From contig NZ_CP019508.1 in NCBI RefSeq assembly GCF_002002865.1, positions 62,001-126,000 on the forward strand: DNA of 64,000 bases. Direction: 5' to 3'. The stretch's first letter is position 1, and every line of letters begins with the position of its first letter. The position numbers and the translations under genes are program-made. This document shows, one piece after another, positions 18,092 to 29,879 of this stretch. The notes beneath the pieces are model-generated. The model saw nothing but the letters and a program-made list of their open reading frames with translations, ran no database searches and was not told the origin of the DNA. This stretch comes from Brevundimonas sp. LM2. GTDB lineage: Bacteria; Pseudomonadota; Alphaproteobacteria; Caulobacterales; Caulobacteraceae.

Positions 18092-18804
18092 GCGGCCAGG
18101 GCCGGCAGCGACTGGGCCCGATCGGCGTCCAGATAGCGGGCGGCCGTCGGTTTCAGCCCGGCGTCGAGATCGATCTCGAGCGGATTGCCGGTCGGGATCT
18201 CGACCCCGACGATCCGGTCGTCCGGCACGTCGAACAGGTGTTTGACGATGGCGCGCAGCGAGTTGCCGTGGGCCGCGATCAGCACATCCTCGCCGGCCTC
18301 CAGACGCGGGGCGATCGCCGCGTTCCAATAGGGCAGGACCCGCTCCAGCGTCGTCTTCAGGCTCTCCGTGTCCGGGATGGCCTGGCCGGCATAGCGGGGA
18401 TCGCCGGCGAAATCCCATTCGCTGCCCGCCTCCAGCGACGGGGGCGGGATGTCATAGCTGCGGCGCCAGATCTTGACCTGGTCATCGCCGTGCAGCCGGG
18501 CGGTCTCGGCCTTGTCCAGCCCGGTCAGGCCGCCGTAGTGCCGCTCGTTCAGCCGCCAGTCGGCGACGACGGGCACGTCGGTCAGTCCGGCGGTCTGCAG
18601 CGCCAGGGCGCCGGTCCGCTTGGCCCGCGTCAGAACCGAGGTGAACATGACCGCGGGCTTGAACCCGGCCTGGGCGATCAGCTCGCCCGCGTGCCGGGCC
18701 TGGGCCTCCCCCTCGGCGGTCAGGTCGACGTCGACCCAGCCGGTGAAGCGATTCTCGAGGTTCCACTGGCTCTGGCCATGACGCAGCAGGATCAGTCGAG
18801 GCAT
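18088..18804 (-). CDS. gpmA: 2,3-bisphosphoglycerate-dependent phosphoglycerate mutase
   Basis: Glycolytic and gluconeogenic interconversion of 3- and 2-phosphoglycerate. The 238-residue protein has the phospho-His motif LLRHGQSQWN (His9), FTGWVDVDLT, the ERHYGGLTGLDK segment and the second catalytic His in IAAHGNSLRAI. These are dPGM hallmarks, rather than generic histidine-phosphatase features. It is the first gene of a pair with the short RibD-like gene, whose GTG start overlaps its stop. Confidence 0.95.
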   Translation of the reverse strand: MPRLILLRHGQSQWNLENRFTGWVDVDLTAEGEAQARHAGELIAQAGFKPAVMFTSVLTRAKRTGALALQTAGLTDVPVVADWRLNERHYGGLTGLDKAETARLHGDDQVKIWRRSYDIPPPSLEAGSEWDFAGDPRYAGQAIPDTESLKTTLERVLPYWNAAIAPRLEAGEDVLIAAHGNSLRAIVKHLFDVPDDRIVGVEIPTGNPLEIDLDAGLKPTAARYLDADRAQSLPALAA

Positions 18805-18855
18805 GATGGGCTTTCCGGATACGATGCTCCGGGGTAGGGCGCGACCTCCGCGCGG

Positions 18856-19923
18856 TCAAGCGGCGGGTGGTCCGCCGCAGGCCGCCGCGCGGATCAGGTC
18901 GAGCGACAGGCCTTCGCCGCGCCAGACCTCGCCGAAGTCGGTGCGGTGATCGTTGGAATAGACGGCCAGGGCCAGATCCAGGTCCGGCAGCAGGAAGTTC
19001 CGCACCTGGACCCCGCCGATCTCGCCATAGCGTTCCACCAGTCGGGTCTGGCCGATACAGGCCCCCAGGTCCGGTGCATAGGACCAGACGCTGAGGGCGG
19101 CATAGCCCGAGGCCGGGTCTCCGGTCAGCATGGTCGCCAGCGACGCGGCCGAGATCAGGCGGCCTTCCATCAGAGCCCTGTCGATCTTCAGCATGTCGCC
19201 GATGGTGCCGTAAAGCCCACCGGCGGGGCCGAAGCCGGACAGCCAGACGCGTGCCTCGGCCGAGCCGTCCGCCATCGTCGCCTCGACCCGGGGTGTCTCG
19301 GGCAGGGTCAGCGTCAGCCCCAGCGGCGCGCCGATGCGGCTGTTGACCAGATCGAGATAGGTCCGGCCCGTCACCGCCTCCAGCACCTTGCCCACCACGA
19401 TGGTGTCGCAGTTGTTGTAGAAAAAGACCGATCCCGGCTCGGCCTTGGCCGTCCCGCAATATTGCAGCGCATCGCCGGCCGGACCGTCGGGCGTTTCGGA
19501 CTCTTCCGCCAGGCCCGAGCGATGCCCCAGAAGCTGGCGGATCGTTATTCTGTCGGCGTTGGCCACGGTCGTCCCGGGCCAATAGGTCGCGACGGTTGCG
19601 TCCAGCGCCATCGTTCCGGCATCGATCTGCTGAAACACCAGGATCGCCGTAATCATCTTGGACACCGAGGCCCAGCGGACCGGGGTCGACGGATCGACCG
19701 GATAGGCCCCGTCGGGCCGGGCGATGGACGCGACCTCGGCCTGGCCGTCCCGCGACACGCCGAAGACCCCGGCATAGCCCTCGAACGCCGCCAGTCGCGC
19801 CTTCATCGCCGACAGCCCCTGCGATGCGGTCGCCGTCGGCCCGTCGGCCACGCCTTGGGCGAGGGCTGATCCGCTTGCGGACAGAAGCGCGACCGCCAGG
19901 GCCGTGATCGTCAGAGACCGCAT
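18856..19923 (-). CDS. Secreted serine hydrolase (beta-lactamase/PBP4-like family)
   Basis: A 355-residue protein of the class C beta-lactamase/esterase family, exported by a signal peptide (MRSLTITALAVALLSASGSALAQ). The nucleophile motif is S86-V-S-K89 (RWASVSKMI), and the tyrosine motif is FYNNCD around residue 170. The substrate (ester or peptide) cannot be predicted, and resistance should not be assumed. I chose the ATG at 19923 because GAGGGG lies just upstream and it gives a clean signal peptide; ATGs at 19941 and 19956 would add residues before it. Confidence 0.88.
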   Translation of the reverse strand: MRSLTITALAVALLSASGSALAQGVADGPTATASQGLSAMKARLAAFEGYAGVFGVSRDGQAEVASIARPDGAYPVDPSTPVRWASVSKMITAILVFQQIDAGTMALDATVATYWPGTTVANADRITIRQLLGHRSGLAEESETPDGPAGDALQYCGTAKAEPGSVFFYNNCDTIVVGKVLEAVTGRTYLDLVNSRIGAPLGLTLTLPETPRVEATMADGSAEARVWLSGFGPAGGLYGTIGDMLKIDRALMEGRLISAASLATMLTGDPASGYAALSVWSYAPDLGACIGQTRLVERYGEIGGVQVRNFLLPDLDLALAVYSNDHRTDFGEVWRGEGLSLDLIRAAACGGPPAA

Positions 19924-20035
19924 CGCCGCACCCCTCGTCATCCCGATCGCACCCATACCACCGTTCGCACGTTATTGTCCGCCCGGGGTCCTGCGGCTAT
20001 ACCGCGCCGGTCAGCCCCCTCCCCAAGGAAGCGCC

Positions 20036-21535
20036 ATGCAGAAGCCCCGCCAGGATCTCGTCCCGAACAGTTTCGATTATGAAACCATCGCCCTGGTGAA
20101 GCCAACGGGCTTCCGGGAGTACGATGCCCGCTGGATCCTGGAGAAGGAGATCAACCTGCTGGGCATCCAGGCCCTGGGTCTGGCCCTGGCCACCTACGTC
20201 CATGAGAACGACATCCAGCCGCGCATCGTCGTGGGCCACGACTTCCGGTCCTATTCGATCAGCGTCAAACAGGCCCTGATCCTGGGCCTGCTGGAAGGCG
20301 GGATGGAGGTGCTGGACATCGGCCTGGCCCTGTCGCCCATGGCCTATTTCGGCCAGTTCGCCCTGAACGCCCCCTGCGTGGCCATGGTCACGGCCAGCCA
20401 CAACGAGAACGGCTGGACCGGGGTCAAGATGGGCACCAATCCGCCCGTCACCTTCGGCCCCGAGGAGATCGGCCGTCTGAAGGAGATCGTCCTGGAGGGC
20501 CAGGGCGTGGCCCGGCCCGGCGGGCGGCTGGAGCGGGTCGAGGGCTTCCGCGAACAGTACCTCCAGGAGGTGGTCGGATCGATCAAGTTGAGCCGCCCGG
20601 TGAAGGTGGTCTGCGCCTGCGGCAACGGCACGGCCGGGGCCTTCGCGCCCGAGGCCCTGCGCCGCATGGGGGCCGAGGTGATCGAGATGGACACCGACCT
20701 CGACTATACCTTCCCCAAGTACAATCCGAACCCGGAAGACCACGCCATGCTGATGCAGATGGCCGAGCGGGTGCGCGAGACCGGGGCCGACCTGGCCCTG
20801 GGCTTCGACGGCGACGGCGACCGCTGCGGCGTGGTCGACAACACGGGCGAGGAGATCTTCGCCGACAAGATCGGCCTGCTGCTGGCTCGCGACCTGTCGG
20901 CCCTGCACCCCAACGCCACCTTCGTCGTCGATGTGAAATCGACCGGCCTGTACAAGACCGACGCGGTGCTGGCCGCCAACGGCGCGACCACCGTCTACTG
21001 GAAGACCGGCCACTCCTACATCAAGCGCAAGACCGCCGAACTGGGGGCCCTGGCCGGCTTCGAGAAGTCGGGCCACTTCTTCCTGGCCAACCCCATCGGG
21101 CGTGGCTACGACGACGGCCTGGTCGCCGCCGCCGCCGTCCTGCAGATGATGGACCGCAACCCCGGCAAGACCCTGTTCGACCTCAAGTCGTCCCTTCCCG
21201 ACGCCTGGACCAGCCTGACCATGTCGCCGCATTGCGACGACGAGATCAAATACGGCGTCCTGGCCAAGATCGTCGCCGAATACGAAAAACTGGGGGCCGA
21301 GGGCGGTTCGATCCTGGGACGGAAGATCGTCGAGGTCATCACCGTTAACGGCGCGCGCGTGCATCTGGAAGACGGGTCGTGGGTGCTGGTCCGCGCCTCC
21401 TCCAACAAGCCGGAACTGGTCGTCGTTGTCGAATCCATGCGATCCGAGGACGACATGCGCGCCCTGTTCCACGAAGAGGTCAAACCCCGCCTGGCCGCCC
21501 ACCCCGAGGTCGGCGAATACAACCAGGAAATCTGA
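20036..21535 (+). CDS. Phosphomannomutase/phosphoglucomutase
   Basis: Interconverts hexose 6- and 1-phosphates for LPS, exopolysaccharide and nucleotide-sugar synthesis. The 499-residue protein has the phosphoserine loop TASHNENGWTGVKMG, the Mg loop GFDGDGDRCGVVD, and a C-terminal phosphate-binding loop (VRASSNKPELVVVVES). These are AlgC/ManB-type features. The ATG at 20036 follows AAGGAA at 20025-20030. It is followed by a hairpin-rich intergenic stretch. Confidence 0.93.
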   Translation: MQKPRQDLVPNSFDYETIALVKPTGFREYDARWILEKEINLLGIQALGLALATYVHENDIQPRIVVGHDFRSYSISVKQALILGLLEGGMEVLDIGLALSPMAYFGQFALNAPCVAMVTASHNENGWTGVKMGTNPPVTFGPEEIGRLKEIVLEGQGVARPGGRLERVEGFREQYLQEVVGSIKLSRPVKVVCACGNGTAGAFAPEALRRMGAEVIEMDTDLDYTFPKYNPNPEDHAMLMQMAERVRETGADLALGFDGDGDRCGVVDNTGEEIFADKIGLLLARDLSALHPNATFVVDVKSTGLYKTDAVLAANGATTVYWKTGHSYIKRKTAELGALAGFEKSGHFFLANPIGRGYDDGLVAAAAVLQMMDRNPGKTLFDLKSSLPDAWTSLTMSPHCDDEIKYGVLAKIVAEYEKLGAEGGSILGRKIVEVITVNGARVHLEDGSWVLVRASSNKPELVVVVESMRSEDDMRALFHEEVKPRLAAHPEVGEYNQEI

Positions 21536-21547
21536 GCCCGCGGTCTC

Positions 21548-21692
21548 CTCCCCATGCGCGAAGGCGCATGGGGAGGTGGCCTCTCGCGATCCGCGAGAGG
21601 ACGGAGGGGGCGACCGGGTTTCGCCGGGCGAGCACCGGCCAGCACCCCGATTTCCGAGCCGCCCCCTCCCGTCGTCGGATCGCTTCGCGATC
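21548..21692. repeat. Cluster of short intergenic hairpins (REP-like)
   Basis: Three hairpins in the 282-base gap before the alcohol dehydrogenase: CTCCCCATGCGC/GCGCATGGGGAG at 21548-21575, CTCTCGCG/CGCGAGAG at 21581-21599 and GATCGC/GCGATC at 21678-21692. The CTCCCC...GGGGAGGTGG form resembles palindromic intergenic repeats that I recall from Caulobacterales. No gene is supported here. Confidence 0.7.
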
Positions 21693-21817
21693 TCTCCTCC
21701 ACATCGCTGATCGCGATGAGACACCTCCCATTGCCCTTCGGCGGGAGGAGACGCCGAAAAGCCGGAATCGCACGCCACCCCGCGCCTTTCCCCTCCTCAT
21801 TCCCCGAGGAGATCGAC

Positions 21818-22975
21818 ATGAAAGCGCTATGCTGGCACGGCAAGGGCGACATCCGCTGAGAGACGGTGGACGACCCCGAAATTCAGGACGGCCGCGACGC
21901 CATCATCCGCGTCACCTCCTGCGCCATCTGCGGGTCTGACCTGCACCTGTACGGCGGCTTCGTCCCCGGCATGAAGTCCGGCGACATCATGGGCCACGAG
22001 ACGATGGGCGAGGTCGTCGCCGTCGGCAAGGACAACACGAAACTGAAGGTCGGCGACCGCGTCGTGGTGCCCTTCACCATCAGCTGCGGCGAGTGCGACT
22101 ACTGCAAGCGCGGCCTGTACTCCGTGTGCGAACGATCCAACCCGAACGGCGCGGAACAGGCGAAACAGACCGGCTATCCGACCGCCGGCCTGTTCGGATA
22201 CACCCACATGTACGGCGGCATCCCCGGCGGCCAGGCCGAATACCTGCGCATCCCCTATGCCGACGTCGGCCCGATCAAGGTGCCCAACGGCCTGACCGAC
22301 GACCAGGTCCTGTTCCTGTCCGACATCTTCCCGACCGGCTGGATGGCCGCCGAGAACGCCAACATCGAACCCGGCCACACCGTCCTGGTGTTCGGCTGCG
22401 GCCCCGTCGGCCAGTTCGCCATCCGCTCCGCCTTCATGATGGGGGCCGAGCGCGTCATCGCCATCGACCAGGTGCCGGAACGCCTGCAGCTGGCCCGCGA
22501 CGCCGGGGCCGAGACCATCGACTTCTCCGAGGGCGACCTGCAGGAGCGGATCAAGACCATGACCCACGGCGTCGGCCCGGATTCGGTGATCGAGGCCGTC
22601 GGCCTGGAAAGCCACGGCTCGGGCGGCCTGATGGAAAAGGTCCAGGAGACCGTCGCCGGCAAGATGGAACGCCCCTATGCCCTAAACGAGGCCATCGTCG
22701 CCTGCCGCCCCGGCGGCACCATCAGCCTGCCCGGCGTCTTCGTCGGCGTCATCCCCACCATGATGGGGGCCTTCGTCGGCAAGGGCCTGACCCTGAAGAC
22801 CGGCCAGACCCACGTGCAGCGCTATCTGGAACCCCTGATGCGCCGCATCGAGGAAGGCGAGATCGACCCCAGCTTCCTGATCACCCACAAGATCAAGCTG
22901 GAAGACGGCCCCGACGCCTACAAGATGTTCCAGGAAAAGACCGACGGCTGCATCAAGGTCGTCATCAACCCCTAG
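21818..22975 (+). CDS. Zinc-dependent alcohol dehydrogenase interrupted by in-frame TGA
   Basis: Glutathione-dependent-formaldehyde-dehydrogenase-like medium-chain dehydrogenase. Translation from ATG 21818 (ribosome site GAGGAG) reads [13 protein letters not shown], then TGA at 21857-21859, then continues in frame [20 protein letters not shown] through an intact protein to 22975. In relatives the stop codon position is usually Cys, so one base change (TGC to TGA) explains it. Later features are intact: Cys/His ligands in [14 protein letters not shown] and GHE, the structural-zinc [15 protein letters not shown], and Rossmann [14 protein letters not shown] at 21866 could restart translation but loses the first strand and has poor spacing. 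It may be a recent pseudogene, an N-truncated active gene, or a sequence error. Confidence 0.8.
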
Positions 22976-23004
22976 GTCGCGGACGCGCGACGGCGAGAAG
23001 ATCG

Positions 23005-23032
23005 GAGGCCCCCGTGGAGACGCGGGGGCCCA
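23005..23032. repeat. Strong GC hairpin between convergent genes
   Basis: GGCCCCCG and CGGGGGCC flank about eight bases, between the alcohol dehydrogenase stop and the KAP gene stop. It has no T run, so it is at best an imperfect terminator. Confidence 0.45.
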
Positions 23033-23034
23033 AG

Positions 23035-24977
23035 TCAACCTGGTGCAAGCGCCGGCTGGTCATCGGATTCGCCGTCAAGATTGAGAGACGGGTTCAGGAA
23101 CCACTGAACGTTACGTTGGGTTCGATAGCGAGGCATAGGATCGAGCTTCTCAGCGGATTCAAGGACAGCCGACCTGACTTTCTCTAACCATTGCTTCTCT
23201 GAAAGAAGACGGCCGGATAGCTGTCCGTGCTCGTAGCGCACCTTCAGGGCCGACAGAATCGTGCGCTGATGTGCCGGGTGTTGCGCCAATAAGGCGCTCA
23301 CAAAGTCATCCGGTTCCATGGATGCTAGAACGGGCATATTATAGTGTAAGCTGTCACTGTTGTTTGTAACCGTGACCCTTCTGTAAAACGTATCTGGGTC
23401 TGATTTGAGATCCTCCAAAAGAGACTTCGCTCGTTCGGGGTTCAGGTCCTTGTCTGCGTCTGCGCGTTTGGCCTGAAAATATTTGGCGGCCTCGCGAAAT
23501 TCTGGGGCCTCTGGCTCCATAAAGCCTAAGCCGCCATAGCCCGTGCCAAACCGCATTGAGAAGGAACCGAAGTCTTCGTGCAGTTGCGGCGAAAGTTTCC
23601 CGGCTGAATACAGATCATCGATATAGGCTTTGGCTTCAGCGGCGGCTTCGGGGACCGTCTTCGGTATGGCTTCGATTTTCGCAAGCCAGAGCCATAAGCT
23701 GATTAGATGCAGGATTTCGCCGGGTACCAAAATCTCTCGGCCGACAAACTGATCTTGAAGTCTTGCCAACGCTGTGCCGAATTCGGCGTCAGTTCGTTCG
23801 AACCCATGCCACACAGTGCGCCAAGCAGGCTCCTCAGACGTGGGAACGAATGGCGCAGACCGGTGCAGGCTTGCTCGGAATTGATCAGCGTCAACGTATC
23901 CCTTTGACAGCAGGTCACACACCAGATCGACGTCGAGGAATGATGGTCTGAGTTCTAGGCCTGTATACTTATCTTCTGCGCGCTCCATGGCGCTGGGTTC
24001 CCGATCTTTACCGGCTCCAAACAGTCTTGAATATCGGTTTCCCTTCAGTTCGTTAAGGTCCTCAATGGTAAGTTGTCCCGTCCTAACCTCAATCGATAGA
24101 GCGACGATAACACGAGCAATGTGAGCCATTGCATCAGTATGGGATCGATCTTCATCAGAAATGACCCGCGCAACGCGTTCAAAGTCCCAAAGCGCATGCT
24201 TTAAAACACGTAGATTTGACACTCCGGATAGTGAAAATGTTTCTAAGACTTCATCTTTATGAGATTCAAGAAAATCTCTCACCCAAAGGTTATCTATAAG
24301 AGTTGTGATCTCCGGGTAGGCATCATCTATCGATGGTATTAAACGGAGCGTTTGTCCAATAAGTTTCTCTTTTATTCGCTTGAAGTATACATCTTCTCTG
24401 TCCATCTCTTTCTCGTTGGCGATTATTATGCATCGAATGTCTTCGTGCTCTACAATCGCATTTATGTAACCGAGAACATCCGGAATTTTCATAGACGCTC
24501 GCTCTAGATCATCGAATACGAGAATTCGACCGGCGGCATTTTTGGCAAAATCAGAAATCTTTACATCAGGAAGCGTCGAACTAATCGTTCCATCGTCCTT
24601 GCCGTCGTCGTTAAGGTCTATTTTTAGAGTGCCTTTTAGAATTCCCTTAGCGACTATGCCTGCCAGCCTGACTGGCCGGGACGTGAGTATGGGGTGAATT
24701 TGCCGAAGTATTTGGTCATCGATTTCACTAGCCGATGCAACCCCAAACATGCTGACGTAGATGTACGGCTGATTTACAAGCTCAAGGTATCGTTGGATAA
24801 AAAACGTCTTTCCGGAGCCCCAAGGACCTTCAAGTAGAACGGCGTACTGAAGTTTAGCTTGTGCAGCTAGATAACTGTCTAAATAAGAAATGATTGCTTC
24901 ATTGGGATCGTGTTCGGCGATGGAAACGGTTGTAGAATGATCAGTCGGCGGAGTGACGCGCGTTGTATCGTCATGCA

Positions 24978-24978
<1 letters not shown>
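23035..24978 (-). CDS. KAP-family P-loop NTPase, AT-rich, coupled to clpB
   Basis: A 647-residue soluble P-loop protein. The Walker A motif is GPWGSGKT (residues 51-58), and Walker B is ILVFDDLERA (Asp156/157). This gives a KAP-type NTPase domain over about residues 20-330, then a helical region without recognised domains. The membrane helices found in some KAP proteins are not visible. KAP NTPases include F-plasmid PifA and parts of several antiphage systems, so defence is a guess rather than a finding. GC falls to 19 of 60 bases at 24241-24300, against about 38 of 60 in neighbouring clpB, implying acquisition. The ATG (24978) shares one base with the clpB TGA. Confidence 0.88.
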
Positions 24979-27566
<2,588 letters not shown>

Positions 27567-27637
27567 GGCGTGTCCCCTGACAAGGCGGATCGTAGATCGA
27601 CGCCCTCCGAGAAGCGACGCCGTTGCGCCTCAGTTGG

Positions 27638-27657
27638 GTGTGACGATTGGGTCACAC
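27638..27657. promoter_or_regulatory. Palindrome upstream of clpB
   Basis: GTGTGAC and GTCACAC flank six bases, about 72-91 bases before the clpB start. On the minus strand it overlaps a possible sigma-32-like promoter: CTTGTG, 17 bases, then CCAACT. The arms are perfect, so an operator is plausible, but the regulator is unknown. Confidence 0.5.
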
Positions 27658-27673
27658 AAGGGGCCGGGACAGG

Positions 27674-28501
27674 TCACCGGTCCTCGATCCAGACCCGCCG
27701 CCGCACGCTGACCCCCGGCCACCGGTCCCAGAAGGGATCGGGGCGCTGAACCAGAACGCAGACCATTAACACGAGGCTCCAGAGCAACGACGTGGCGACG
27801 ACGAGGATGCCGATGCCCGCGACGCTGGACCCGCTGAGGGACAGTCCGGGGATGGAGTGGATCACGCTGCCCAGCGCCAGGATCGCAGGCGGGCCGTACA
27901 GGAACGCATTGCGCGCGAGCGTCGCGCGGAGCCGGGCCGGTCGGACGCCGTCGGGGCCGAGGACCCTGAGCCCCATCAGCCGTTTCCCGGGCCCACCGCC
28001 CCAGACCGCTTCGCTGACCGCCAGCCAGACCAGAAGCAGCGGGAGGTACAGCGCCCCCAGGTCGAAGGTCCGAGCCATGACCCGGCCGGAGGGGTTGAGG
28101 GGGCGTTCCACCGTCTCGCGGTAGGTCCCCCAGATGAAGGCGACGCGGACCAAGCGATGGCTGGGCACCAGGCCCTGGCAGTCGGCGACCTCGATGCGGT
28201 CGGGCGGGCGATGCCGGCGCAGGCCCGGCAAGGGGCTCGCTGAGGGGACGACCTTCAACCGGTCGGTGTTGCGCGATGCGGTCTCATCGATCGGCGTGCA
28301 GTGGGTCAGCCCCGGCCCGGCATTGGCATATCGGACCTTGCCGTCGGTCATCGTGAAGGCGGCCACACCGATCAGGCTGAGCGCCAGTCCGACCAGGGCA
28401 TGGTCGATCCAGAAGGCCACCACGCGTCGCCAGAAGCCGCCGGACAGGCCGTCGCCGATGACGTAGCCGCGCCGTCGATTGACCGCTCCACCGTCCGACA
28501 T
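27674..28501 (-). CDS. RDD family membrane protein
   Basis: A 275-residue protein with RDD-type features: an N-terminal arginine-containing opening (GGFWRRVVAFWIDHALVGLALSL), a long soluble loop, then helices around LYLPLLLVWLAVSEAVWGG, the conserved PGKRLMGLRVLGPDG segment and two C-terminal helices. RDD proteins are poorly defined membrane proteins, some linked to sodium/proton exchange. The ATG at 28501 gives the family N-terminus; the open frame extends upstream over an unrelated gene start. Confidence 0.85.
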   Translation of the reverse strand: MSDGGAVNRRRGYVIGDGLSGGFWRRVVAFWIDHALVGLALSLIGVAAFTMTDGKVRYANAGPGLTHCTPIDETASRNTDRLKVVPSASPLPGLRRHRPPDRIEVADCQGLVPSHRLVRVAFIWGTYRETVERPLNPSGRVMARTFDLGALYLPLLLVWLAVSEAVWGGGPGKRLMGLRVLGPDGVRPARLRATLARNAFLYGPPAILALGSVIHSIPGLSLSGSSVAGIGILVVATSLLWSLVLMVCVLVQRPDPFWDRWPGVSVRRRVWIEDR

Positions 28502-28598
28502 CGCCCACCCCAAGCTACGGCGGCCAGAATATCCGCGCCGATCCGGCGCGCATAGCGGAGCGTCGTCGATTCCCGCCGGGATGTGCGACGATAGCGCC

Positions 28599-29243
28599 AT
28601 GTCCACCGTCGCCTGGCCCATCGATCCCGCCGTCCTGCTGCCCTTCCTGGTGGCGGTGTCGCTGATCGAGCTGACGCCGGGGCCGAACATGGGGTGGCTG
28701 GCGCTGGTGGCCCTGGGGCGGGGGCGGATTGCCGGGATGGCGGCGGTGGCCGGGGTGACCCTGGGGCTGGCGGTGTGGATGGTGGCGGCGGCGATCGGCC
28801 TGACCACGGTGCTGCTGACCTATCCCGCGCTGTATCAGGCCGTGCGCTGGGCCGGGGTGCTCTTCCTGCTGTGGCTGGCGTGGGAGGCCTGGACGGGGGC
28901 GGACAGGATCGCGCCGGACGCGGAGCCCGACCGGCGCACCCTCGCGGGCCTGTTCCTGCGCGGCCTGACCGGCAATCTGCTGAACCCCAAGGCGGCGGTC
29001 TTCTACGTCGCCCTGCTGCCGACCTTCATCCGGCCGGACCGGGCCTCGCCCCTGACGCAGGCCCTGACACTGGGCAGCCTGCATCTGCTGGTGGCCGTGG
29101 CCGTGCACAGCCTGATCGTCCTGGGGGCCGCCTCGGCCGGGGGCGTGGTGCTGCGGCGGATGCAGGGCCTCTCCGCCGGACGGGTCATGGCCGCCGGGAT
29201 CGCGGCGGTGGCGGTGTGGATGGCCTGGACCACGCGGGGCTGA
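28599..29243 (+). CDS. LysE/RhtB family amino-acid exporter
   Basis: A 214-residue inner-membrane protein with about six helices. It carries the LysE opening ELTPGPNMGWLALVALGRGRIAGM and the mid-protein signature GLTGNLLNPKAAVFYVALLPTF. The transported substrate (amino acid or derivative) is unknown. Starts at 28581 and 28599 are possible; neither has a strong ribosome site, and I take the second because it begins close to the first helix. Divergent from the RDD gene. Confidence 0.9.
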   Translation: MSTVAWPIDPAVLLPFLVAVSLIELTPGPNMGWLALVALGRGRIAGMAAVAGVTLGLAVWMVAAAIGLTTVLLTYPALYQAVRWAGVLFLLWLAWEAWTGADRIAPDAEPDRRTLAGLFLRGLTGNLLNPKAAVFYVALLPTFIRPDRASPLTQALTLGSLHLLVAVAVHSLIVLGAASAGGVVLRRMQGLSAGRVMAAGIAAVAVWMAWTTRG

Positions 29244-29262
29244 CCCCGACCATCCGTATTCG

Positions 29263-29787
29263 TCAGCCGGCGTAGCGTTCGAACTCTTCCTGATAGCGGG
29301 CGGTCAGACGCTCCTGATGCTCGCCCTTTTCCTTGAGCTCGAGGAACCAGCCGGACTCTTCCTCATACATGTGGGTCAGGACGGCACCCTCGATATGCTC
29401 CCACTTGTCGAGCCAGGCCTCTTCGGTCGGGGCGATGTTCTCCAGCTCGGCCATCTGGTTCTTGGCCGTGGTCTGTTCGAGATAGGCCTGGGCGGCGTGG
29501 GCCTTCTCGCCGGCATGGGCCAGGGCGGGATACAGGACCACCTCCTCGGCCAGGGAATGGCCGTTCAGGACCAGCGCCAGGTCCCGCATGGCCGTGATGC
29601 GGGCGTCGGCCCCCTCGACGGCACGACCGGCGGCGAAGGCCTCGCGGATGCGGTCGTGATGGTCGAGCACCAGGCTGAGCCAGTCGCCCGGCGTCGCGAC
29701 GGCACGCGCCTCCTGGGTCGCCTCGACGCGCTTCTCGTCGTCGGGCAGGGGCGTCACGGCGGCGGCGATCTTGTCGATGATGGACAT
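29263..29787 (-). CDS. Hemerythrin HHE-domain protein
   Basis: A 174-residue four-helix diiron protein that binds oxygen, NO or iron. Helix ligands visible are His in LVLDHHDRIREAF, His/Glu in NGHSLAEEVVLYPAL, a third His/Glu region near EHIEGAVLTHMYEEESGWF. The pattern fits stand-alone HHE proteins. The first 40 residues are a charged extension. It is monocistronic and convergent with the LysE gene. Confidence 0.92.
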   Translation of the reverse strand: MSIIDKIAAAVTPLPDDEKRVEATQEARAVATPGDWLSLVLDHHDRIREAFAAGRAVEGADARITAMRDLALVLNGHSLAEEVVLYPALAHAGEKAHAAQAYLEQTTAKNQMAELENIAPTEEAWLDKWEHIEGAVLTHMYEEESGWFLELKEKGEHQERLTARYQEEFERYAG

Positions 29788-29879
29788 GGGCGTTCCTGAG
29801 GAGCGGAGGGGGCGTCACCCCCTCAATGGCCCCCAGGCGCGCCCGTTCCTCTGTCGGCTAACCGACGTTCGCCGCCGGA

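Noticed and set aside
21857-21859. Selenocysteine recoding at the dehydrogenase TGA
   Set aside because: No convincing hairpin with a G/U-rich loop is seen immediately downstream, and no Sec machinery is in the window; a point mutation is simpler.
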